A model generated the notes under the pieces. The model saw only the letters and a list, made by a program, of their open reading frames with translations, was not told where the DNA came from and did not search any database. A stretch of DNA of 64,000 bases from CAYVNU01 sp964453265 (GTDB lineage Bacteria; Patescibacteriota; Doudnabacteria; UBA920), in contig CAYVNU010000002.1 in the NCBI GenBank assembly GCA_964453265.1, positions 1 to 64,000 on the forward strand, given 5' to 3'. The translations under genes were made by a program, and so were the position numbers. How positions within the stretch are numbered: position 1 is the first letter of the stretch; each line of letters starts with the position of its first letter. Positions 57,794 to 64,000 of this stretch are shown one piece after another.

Positions 57794-57870
57794 TTAAATA
57801 CTTGGATCAATCGAGAAAGTTTAAAACTTTTGAGACTGGTAACTAAATTGGTTGGTGTTAAAGTACAATT

Positions 57871-57894
57871 AAGCCTTGAATAAAGGCTTTTTTG
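57871..57894 (+). terminator. trxA terminator
   Basis: AAGCCTT, 5-base loop, AAGGCTT, then TTTTTG. Confidence 0.85.
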
Positions 57895-57905
57895 TTTGTT
57901 TTTCA

Positions 57906-58059
57906 TTAACCAATTTCGTGTATGAAATCAGTATGTAAATATTGAAATAAGAACCATCCAGATCCGCCAAAGTCCCGACTGGTCGGGACGACGGTGGAAG
58001 AGTCGCTGGCGCTCTGAGTGGCTAAACTGATTAATTACCAACCTAAAAGGTTACCAGTC
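57906..58059 (+). repeat. Dispersed repeat element, copy 2, with nested palindrome
   Basis: Homologous to 26458-26577 (opposite strand). In place of the 3-base centre of copy 1, the stem TCCGCC (57963-57968) / GGTGGA (57993-57998) here contains a second palindrome GTCCCGAC-TG-GTCGGGAC (57972-57989). An extra 15 bases follow. ACCAACC...GTTACCAGTC at the right end is complementary to GACTGGTAAC...GGTTGGT at 57832-57857, upstream of the trxA terminator. Confidence 0.75.
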
Positions 58060-58082
58060 GCAAACTTTTTTACCAATATACT

Positions 58083-58310
58083 CTAATAACCTCCTCCCCG
58101 GGTTCCGATAACTCCACCCGGGGTTTCCAACACGGCGCCCGCGATGATTATCAATCGCTAAGAGCTTACCTGCTGGCGGGCGTAACTTGCTTTCCAAAAC
58201 GGGGATGGTTTTGGAAAGAACAGAGCCGTTCATCCCCGGACGGCGGTGAAGATCTGTTTTAAGCTTATGGCTTCAATGCTGGCCGCCTGTCCGGGGTTTT
58301 CTGGCAGACT
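58083..58310. ncRNA. Candidate structured RNA or hairpin array
   Basis: GC-rich island with four strong stems: CCCCGGGT/ACCCGGGG (58096-58123), GCCCGC/GCGGGC (58137-58181), CTTTCCAAAAC/GTTTTGGAAAG (58190-58218) and CCCCGGAC-GGCGG / CCGCC-GTCCGGGG (58234-58296), followed by a perfect terminator palindrome. No convincing protein. I do not find RNase P, tmRNA or SRP RNA signatures. Strand undecided. Could be an unknown RNA or a cluster of palindromic repeats. Confidence 0.4.
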
Positions 58311-58311
58311 A

Positions 58312-58339
58312 AAAAGAGCCTGTAATTACAGGCTCTTTT
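58312..58339. terminator. Bidirectional terminator, perfect palindrome
   Basis: AAAAGAGCCTGTAA joined to its exact complement, 28 bases. It lies between the structured island and the TraG-like gene (minus), serving either. Confidence 0.85.
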
Positions 58340-58391
58340 GTATTTTATTAGCAACCAATTTATGCACCAGTCACCAGTCTCGTACATTTTC

Positions 58392-60173
58392 TCAAACGAT
58401 TTTATGAACCTGACCTGGCTTTATTACTGTTTTAGTGTTTACAGGATTTATGATTTTATTTATATTGTCAGCATCGTGGATATCTGCATTTTTTTGGTTT
58501 CCAATACTTTTATTAAGATCTCCTAACTGACGCTGTTTTTTTTCTCTTTCTAAATTAGCTATTGTATTCCAGATTGGATTTTCTTTTTTTCCTTCAGTTT
58601 TTTTTGTATTATTTTTTTTCTCAGAAAATTTAGGATTTTGATGAATTTTTGTTTTAAAATCTTTTTTTGATTTAACAACTTCTTCGTGGGGCTTACTCGA
58701 AAAAGTTTGTGTTATAGGTTTTACAGCTATTTCCCGACTGCTTGTATCAGGAGTTTTTACCAAAGGTTTTTCAGGCAAGGCTGTAATTTGTTCTATGTTA
58801 TTCAAATTTAAATCAGTATTTTCATTTTCCAAATCCTCAGAGCTATCTTTTAAAATAGCTGTCTCCTCATGAAATTCCGCACCCATCCAACGAGAAATTT
58901 TTTCTTCTACATCTAAAACAGGGTTAGTATACCTCTCTCTGGAAACTTTTATAACTTTGTCAAAATTACCGGAATAATATTCGGGGTTTGGAGATAAGGT
59001 AATGGCAGAAAACGGTTCACTAGCAACGCCATTTATCATTAATTTTAAAATAATTTGATATTTAGGCAGGTTTACCATGTCGTTTGGCGTAAAAATCGGT
59101 TCAAATTCAGTTTCTAAAAACTCCGCGTCAGCAGCACCAATCCTAAACAACACAATTGTTCCCACGTTTCCAAAAATAGCGTCTCTAACTTTTGTACTAC
59201 GATCTTGTTCTAACTGAGCAATGTACTGATGCCCGACAATCAAATTTAAGCGGTATTTTCTGGCTTCACTTAAAATTGTCGCGAAACTTTCAGTGGCAAA
59301 ATTTTGAAATTCATCAACGTACAAATAAAAATCTTTTCTTTCGTGCTCAGGAATGTCTGTTCTTGACATGGCTGCAAGTTGAAGTTTTGTTACCACCATT
59401 GCCCCCAAAAGGGCGCTGTTGTCTTCGCCTACTTTACCTTTAGACAAATCCATAATTAAGATTTTGCGCTTATCCATTATTTCGCGCAAATCTATTGTGC
59501 TTTTCGGCTGGCCAACAATATTTCTAATAATGCCGCTAGATAAAAATTGTCCTACTTTATTTTGAATAGGGGCAATAGCTTCTGTTCTATACTTCTCATT
59601 ATAATTAGCAAATTCATCGACCCAGAAAGCCTTAACCATAGGGTCTTTAATATTATCAACAATTTTCTTTCTATACTTTTTATCAACATACATTCTGGTA
59701 ATACCTAAAAGAGTATTGCCAGGGCTATCTAGCAAAGCCAAAATTGTATTATTTAAAATATATTCCATTCTCGCTGACCATAAGTTTGCCCAAATTTTAG
59801 TAAATACACCCATAAGCCCGCTAGCTACCAAATGTTTATATTTAGCGTCAACAGCCTCTAAAATATTAAATGCTACGGGAAATTCCAAATCAGCTGGGTT
59901 AAAATATATTACGTCATTAACACGGTTAGATGGGATGGAATTTAATATTCTTTGAACTGAGTCTCCGTGCGGGTCTAAAAACGCCACACCATTGCCGTTA
60001 CGGATATCCTGAATGACCATATTTTCCATTAATGTGGTTTTACCCATTCCCGTTTTACCAATTAAGTACATGTGCCTTCTTCGATCATCGGTTTTAATAC
60101 CAAAAGCCACATCTTTATTTCGGAAGTTGGTTTTAGCAAAAACAGTAATTTTGTTTTCTTGATTATTTTCCAT
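58392..60173 (-). CDS. TraG/VirD4- or HerA-like DNA-translocating ATPase
   Basis: 593 residues. RRRHMYLIGKTGMGKTTLME is Walker A, FLDPHGDSVQRIL follows, Walker B is FYLYVDEFQNFATES, with RLNLIVGHQYIAQLEQ as sensor-like motif. The C-terminal 170 residues are charged and probably disordered. No transmembrane helix, so membrane attachment would come through the upstream partner, 4 bases away. Such pairs are common in Patescibacteria and are annotated as type IV secretion-like; DNA pumping or pilus function is not proven. Confidence 0.8.
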   Translation of the reverse strand: MENNQENKITVFAKTNFRNKDVAFGIKTDDRRRHMYLIGKTGMGKTTLMENMVIQDIRNGNGVAFLDPHGDSVQRILNSIPSNRVNDVIYFNPADLEFPVAFNILEAVDAKYKHLVASGLMGVFTKIWANLWSARMEYILNNTILALLDSPGNTLLGITRMYVDKKYRKKIVDNIKDPMVKAFWVDEFANYNEKYRTEAIAPIQNKVGQFLSSGIIRNIVGQPKSTIDLREIMDKRKILIMDLSKGKVGEDNSALLGAMVVTKLQLAAMSRTDIPEHERKDFYLYVDEFQNFATESFATILSEARKYRLNLIVGHQYIAQLEQDRSTKVRDAIFGNVGTIVLFRIGAADAEFLETEFEPIFTPNDMVNLPKYQIILKLMINGVASEPFSAITLSPNPEYYSGNFDKVIKVSRERYTNPVLDVEEKISRWMGAEFHEETAILKDSSEDLENENTDLNLNNIEQITALPEKPLVKTPDTSSREIAVKPITQTFSSKPHEEVVKSKKDFKTKIHQNPKFSEKKNNTKKTEGKKENPIWNTIANLEREKKQRQLGDLNKSIGNQKNADIHDADNINKIINPVNTKTVIKPGQVHKIV

Positions 60174-60177
60174 AAAT

Positions 60178-61515
60178 TTAATATTCTGCTATTGGTAAAT
60201 TAGGAGGGGCTTGCGACCTGCGACTATTAGTTTTCTCTATTGCTGTAGGTACTGTTGTAGTCTTAGTTGTTATTGGGAAATGATACAAAGTCGCAATCTC
60301 TTCAACATTTAATACATACATAGGTGAGCCGATATGAATCTCCCTATTTTTAAACCCTTTGAGTATATACTTTTTTTTCTTATTTAGAATTTTTTGCAAA
60401 TAAAGTTGTTCTAAAGTTTTAGAAAATTTATACTCTGCACTAGTCCAAGTATTGCCGTCGGGCTTTAATTTATTTGTCATACTAGAACCAAGAGGTCTGT
60501 ATGAGCCAATTATTAAACTTTTTTTATTTGCATCAAATTTATCTTTATGAGCAATGTATAAAAAACGGATTTTGGTTTTGTAGCCGGGTTTACTAATCTT
60601 CCTTTCAATGAGACTAACGCGATCTTTCTCAGCTTCCGTCATACTCATCCAATTATTTTTGGGTTTATTTTCTTCAGCTCCGTGATCATGACCGTGACCT
60701 CCACCCAATATTGAATTTTTTAAATCAAATTGAGAAAATTTAGAAACCGGAGCCATTAAAGCACCGCTATACGAAACCTCGTGAGCACGCTCTTCGCCGA
60801 TCAAATCTTTAATTTTATCCTCCCCTTTTGGCTTCCATTCTTCGTCTGCCAGAGGCTGAATAATAATTTGTGTTGCAAAAAGTTCGTGTGGATTCATTTT
60901 TCCCATACCTTCAAAAAAGTTTGAAAGCGGATCAATAACCGTTTCTTCTGCTGCAGGATGTTCAAAATCTTTATACGTTTTTAAAGGTATAACTTCCGAT
61001 TCAACTAACTTCCATTCAGTTCCCCAAATTTCAAAATCGCCCGGATTTTCTGGATCAAAAGAAAAATTCTCCAAGTAATCATTGCATTCTGTAATTTCAG
61101 CCTGTTGATACTGCGAATAAAAAGCAGCTTCTACTAACTCTTTTGTCTTTTTTGGCACCCTTAGTATAAATGAAACTTTACCACCCAAACTAACAATTTC
61201 CAAACTATACCAAAGCTGAATTTGTCCTTCTACATATTTATCAGGAAAAGTTTTGGCTGAATGCAAAGCATGCATTTGTGTAAAAATACTCTCCACTGCT
61301 AAAGTACTGACTAAGTTTTCTTTCGGAACTTTAATGCTTAAAAAAATCCATTCCTGACTGTGCACGAACTGATGTTGAATTTCATGCAAATAGGTTTTCC
61401 AAAGCAAATAAATAGCAGCCAAAGCAAAAATTACCCAGCCGCCATTTATAAAAAAGATTCCGAAAATTTTAAATATTTCCAAAAACTGCGGGGTTATATT
61501 AGAAAATATTTGCAT
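60178..61515 (-). CDS. Membrane partner of the TraG-like ATPase
   Basis: 445 residues. One N-terminal helix (about 20-42, IFFINGGWVIFALAAIYLLW), then LHEIQHQFVHSQEWIFLSIK, a conserved beginning of this Patescibacteria family. A His-rich patch GGGHGHDHGAE in the middle may bind metal. The C-terminus holds IATLYHFPITTK, resembling the FtsK/VirB4-associated 'LWHFP' motif of type IV secretion partners. It is probably the membrane anchor of the ATPase complex. Confidence 0.65.
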   Translation of the reverse strand: MQIFSNITPQFLEIFKIFGIFFINGGWVIFALAAIYLLWKTYLHEIQHQFVHSQEWIFLSIKVPKENLVSTLAVESIFTQMHALHSAKTFPDKYVEGQIQLWYSLEIVSLGGKVSFILRVPKKTKELVEAAFYSQYQQAEITECNDYLENFSFDPENPGDFEIWGTEWKLVESEVIPLKTYKDFEHPAAEETVIDPLSNFFEGMGKMNPHELFATQIIIQPLADEEWKPKGEDKIKDLIGEERAHEVSYSGALMAPVSKFSQFDLKNSILGGGHGHDHGAEENKPKNNWMSMTEAEKDRVSLIERKISKPGYKTKIRFLYIAHKDKFDANKKSLIIGSYRPLGSSMTNKLKPDGNTWTSAEYKFSKTLEQLYLQKILNKKKKYILKGFKNREIHIGSPMYVLNVEEIATLYHFPITTKTTTVPTAIEKTNSRRSQAPPNLPIAEY

Positions 61516-61536
61516 TTTGTTTTAGTTTAAATAACT

Positions 61537-62622
61537 TTAGGCTGCGATTTCGTAAAGATTTTTTCCAACTTTTTTGAATTGTTTTTTGTCTGATAGACCG
61601 ACTAAAATTGTATTTTTCTTTACTACACGTCTTTTTAAAACTTCTTCTACAATTTTCTCTTTTGGAAGTGGTTGTTTTAATTCTAATAGGATTTCACGGA
61701 TAACATCCGATACAACGCCAGACTTATAACCCCATTCTGACAACGCGTAAATTCCCCTTCCAATTAAAATAAAGCGCCTGTCTTTTATTAATTCGTTGTG
61801 CACTGTTTCTTTATAAGCTGTTCTTGAATCAAAACCAGCTTTATTTATCATTTCTGTAATTACCGAGTAATGCTCAGGCTTTTTATGGAACTTCATAACC
61901 AAATAAGCTTTATCACCTACATCTTTTGGCTTAATTTCCTTCCAAAAATTCATTCCCCAAAGCCCAAAAACATTCTTTTCTATTTCTATCGCTAGATCCA
62001 AAAAATTGAGTATGATTTTATCATTTAAATCCTGTTGATTTGCAATATAAAACTCAGTTTTTTTAAAATTTTCTAAAAATTCATGGGCAGCCATAGGAAC
62101 ACTAGAGGTAATAAAAATTTGTTTGGTATGCTCAGTAAATTTATGTACCACATCATCCTTAAACAAGGTATGTACCCAAGATTTTTTGTAGTTTTGATGA
62201 ATAAAATTTTCTATCTCATCTATTAAACTTAGCAAAAAAACTACTGCGTTTTTTTCTGTTTCAGTTTTTAAATTTAAGTAAAGAAATAAATTTTCTTCAG
62301 CTATAATTTTTCCGTGTTCTAAAATAACATTTATTAAAAATTCTTTTGTTTGCAAAAATGCTTTATTGCTTGAAGAAGTTTTTCTAAGCTGCTTAATAAT
62401 GTCTTTTTCAATTTGCCTAACTCTCTCCCTAGTTAAACCCTGTTCCTGACCAATAGAAGCTAGGGTTTTTGCCTGGTTACCAAGCAAACCGTAGCGATGA
62501 ATAAGGATTTTTTTATCTCTTTCCTTCAGCATTGCCAAAATTTCCTCAACCACCCTATTTGGTTCAAAGGTGTTTAAAGATTCTTGCTGCTTTGTTGTAA
62601 TTATTGTGTCTAAAATTCCCAT
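61537..62622 (-). CDS. Sigma-region-4 and HARE-HTH regulator
   Basis: 361 residues from MGILDTIITTKQQ. A longer reading begins inside the -35 box and is rejected. Residues about 22-78 are a sigma70 region 4 helix-turn-helix (DKKILIHRYGLLGNQAKTLA, GLTRERVRQIEKDIIKQLRK). The C-terminus (SDVIREILLELKQPLPKEKI, KQFKKVGKNLYEIA) matches a HARE-HTH domain, as in RpoE/delta proteins. Sigma region 2 is missing, so it is not a full sigma factor. Role: transcription regulator, inferred. Confidence 0.72.
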   Translation of the reverse strand: MGILDTIITTKQQESLNTFEPNRVVEEILAMLKERDKKILIHRYGLLGNQAKTLASIGQEQGLTRERVRQIEKDIIKQLRKTSSSNKAFLQTKEFLINVILEHGKIIAEENLFLYLNLKTETEKNAVVFLLSLIDEIENFIHQNYKKSWVHTLFKDDVVHKFTEHTKQIFITSSVPMAAHEFLENFKKTEFYIANQQDLNDKIILNFLDLAIEIEKNVFGLWGMNFWKEIKPKDVGDKAYLVMKFHKKPEHYSVITEMINKAGFDSRTAYKETVHNELIKDRRFILIGRGIYALSEWGYKSGVVSDVIREILLELKQPLPKEKIVEEVLKRRVVKKNTILVGLSDKKQFKKVGKNLYEIAA

Positions 62623-62647
62623 TTCAGTAAAATAAATTATCGGATTT

Positions 62648-62676
62648 AGTATAGCATAAACTTGTTTACTTGTCAA
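62648..62676 (-). promoter_or_regulatory. Promoter of the sigma4/HARE gene
   Basis: On minus TTGACA (62671-62676), 17-base spacer, TATACT (62648-62653). Predicted leader of about 20 bases before the chosen ATG. Confidence 0.82.
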
Positions 62677-62691
62677 TTACAATGATTAAAT

Positions 62692-62722
62692 TAAAAACCC
62701 TCTTAAATAAGAGGGTTTTTAA
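62692..62722. terminator. Terminator after secF
   Basis: AAAAACCCTCTTA and TAAGAGGGTTTTT around 2 bases; T-runs on both strands. It separates secDF from the regulator gene. Confidence 0.9.
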
Positions 62723-62736
62723 AAAAAAGATTACAC

Positions 62737-63624
62737 TTATTTCGTTTTCCACTTTTGCCAAACAACTAGTACCGGACTTGCTATAAAAATTGAGGAATAG
62801 GTTCCGACAATAACACCAACAAACAAGGCCAAAACGAAATATCTAATTGTCTCACCCCCGAATAATAAAAGCGATAATAACACAAACAGCACTGTTAAGC
62901 TCGTGTTTAATGAACGGACTATAGTTTGTGCAATACTATGATTAACAACATAATCTATAGACTGTCCTGGATAAATTTTTAAATTTTCTCGAATTCTGTC
63001 AAACACAACAATTGTGTCATGTACCGAAAAACCAAGCACGGTTAACATGGCAGTAACGAACAAACTGTCTACTTCAACACCCTTATAATGCCCTAATATT
63101 GAGAATAAACCTAAAACAAACAACAAGTCGTGAAGCAAAGCAATAATAGCAGACCAGCCAAATCTCCAAGAAGTTACGGGCTTAGCTACTTTTCTAAAAG
63201 CATAACCAATATAAGCAACAATACCAAACGAAACTAAAAGTAACTGATAAATAGCATTCTTTTTTAATTCTTTGCCAATAATTGGGCCAATAGAATCTAA
63301 TTTTGTCTCACTAAACTCCCCTGCTGACTTAGAAATATTTAAAAGCATCTGGTCATGTCTTTCTTTTTCCAGACTTTCAGTCTTTATAATCAATTGATTG
63401 TTTTCGGCTGATTGAAGCTGAAAATTACCAATACCGCTCTTTGTCACGGCTTCCTGAACTTTATTTAATTCAAAAGCATTTTTAAACTGAATTTCTGTTA
63501 ATGTCCCGCCTTTAAAATCAATACCCAGCTTCAAACCATAAAAAGACAGGGAAAAAATTCCAAAAATTAAAATTAAAGCTGAAATTGTAAACCAAAACTT
63601 GTAATATTTTAAGGTATTAAACAT
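62737..63624 (-). CDS. secF: Protein translocase subunit SecF
   Basis: 295 residues, six helices of the RND type. LGIDFKGGTLTEIQF near the N-terminus, a small periplasmic domain, IGPIIGKELKKNAIYQLLL, GFSVHDTIVVFDRIRENLK, IVRSLNTSLTVLFVLLSLLL. Works with SecD to use the proton gradient for late protein export. It starts 32 bases after secD. Confidence 0.95.
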   Translation of the reverse strand: MFNTLKYYKFWFTISALILIFGIFSLSFYGLKLGIDFKGGTLTEIQFKNAFELNKVQEAVTKSGIGNFQLQSAENNQLIIKTESLEKERHDQMLLNISKSAGEFSETKLDSIGPIIGKELKKNAIYQLLLVSFGIVAYIGYAFRKVAKPVTSWRFGWSAIIALLHDLLFVLGLFSILGHYKGVEVDSLFVTAMLTVLGFSVHDTIVVFDRIRENLKIYPGQSIDYVVNHSIAQTIVRSLNTSLTVLFVLLSLLLFGGETIRYFVLALFVGVIVGTYSSIFIASPVLVVWQKWKTK

Positions 63625-63656
63625 AAAGTTTAGAATTTTATAAGGTTGAAGTTAAT

Positions 63657-64000
63657 TTAATTATTATTGCTTTTCTTTTTAGAGACTCCAAATAACCACG
63701 GGTGGCTTAAAATGTTGTTACCGACAAAAAGTTTTAAAAATGTTCTGGTAACAGAAATAGCAGTAAACATTGAAATTAAAATACCAATCCCTAGTGTGAC
63801 TGCAAACCCCTTGATTGACGGAGTGCCAAAAATATAAAGTATGGCGGTTGTAATTAAGCTAGACATATTTGAATCTCTTATAGACAGCCAGGCTCTAGCA
63901 AAACCATCATCCACTGCTTTATGAATTTCTTTTCCAACCCTAATTTCTTCTTTAACTCTTTCAAAGATTAAAATATTCGCGTCAACAGCCATACCAATAG
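63657..64000 (-). CDS. secD: Protein translocase subunit SecD, C-terminal end
   Basis: The last 114 residues of SecD; the gene continues beyond base 64000. IGMAVDANILIFERVKEEIR is the helix 4 motif with conserved Asp and Arg, followed by GFARAWLSIRDSNMSSLITT and FAVTLGIGILISMFTAISVT. Partial by window edge, not truncated. Confidence 0.93.
   Translation of the reverse strand, partial: IGMAVDANILIFERVKEEIRVGKEIHKAVDDGFARAWLSIRDSNMSSLITTAILYIFGTPSIKGFAVTLGIGILISMFTAISVTRTFLKLFVGNNILSHPWLFGVSKKKSNNN

Noticed and set aside
58051..58233. 60-residue minus-strand frame in the hairpin array
   Set aside because: It follows the hairpins exactly and is rich in Gly/Arg/Pro typical of translated palindromes; no ribosome-binding site.

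Overview
The window looks like a chromosome segment of an uncultured, small-genome bacterium of the Candidate Phyla Radiation (Patescibacteria; Parcubacteria- or Doudnabacteria-like, exact lineage uncertain). The evidence is low GC, tightly packed mostly minus-strand genes, many small hypothetical proteins, family 39-type membrane glycosyltransferases, a DUF4012 protein, a TraG/HerA-like ATPase with a membrane partner, an archaeal-type UMP kinase and a compact phenylalanyl-tRNA synthetase. TGA is used as a stop. One 100-N scaffold gap is present.

Layout. 1-3.6 kb (+): two multi-spanning glycosyltransferases around a small EamA-like protein. 3.6-24.2 kb (-): UMP kinase, FtsQ-like protein, SerS, LysS, GreA, GyrB, a PheS fused to an anticodon-binding domain followed by a free PheT N-terminal domain, an anchored pseudopilin-like protein, a UvrD helicase-nuclease, small nucleases and methyltransferases, and RmuC. 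24.3-26.4 kb (+): CIRCE-controlled hsp20 and a tRNA cluster (initiator Met, Met, Asp) littered with tRNA fragments. 26.6-36.5 kb (-): a 23-residue lysine-rich protein, a short CCA-adding-type enzyme, and a complete ATP synthase operon (I/Z-B-E-F-H-A-G-D-C) interrupted by three small extra genes. 36.6-37.07 kb: nested tRNA genes and fragments. 37.06-47.2 kb (-): MurI, parvulin, FtsB-like, TspO, cold-shock protein, EngB, LepA. 47.4-57.4 kb (-): cell-wall cluster MraY, D-aminoacylase-like amidohydrolase, MurD, FtsW, DUF4012, MurJ, plus a DacA-like carboxypeptidase. 57.4-58.4 kb: thioredoxin and a structured-RNA-like stretch. 58.4-64 kb (-): TraG-like ATPase and partner, a sigma-region-4/HARE regulator, SecF and SecD (cut by the window edge).

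The strongest unusual theme is invasion of genes by short palindromic DNA in ways that spare function. (i) lepA and atpG are each followed by a short hairpin and then a second copy of their last ten codons plus stop, identical in protein but different at synonymous positions; each second copy abuts the next gene's start codon as an original gene end would. (ii) tRNA-Thr, flanked by inverted repeats, sits inside the anticodon loop of a second tRNA, which with its own inverted repeats sits inside the anticodon loop of a third tRNA-like sequence; an intact tRNA-Met is in a similar setting. (iii) A frameshifted GIY-YIG nuclease gene lies between duplicated tRNA-fMet 3' ends. (iv) Palindromes are inserted in frame in AtpD and in the UvrD-family helicase. 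Other points of interest are the mitochondrial-like PheRS architecture and structured leaders of hsp20 and the cold-shock gene.
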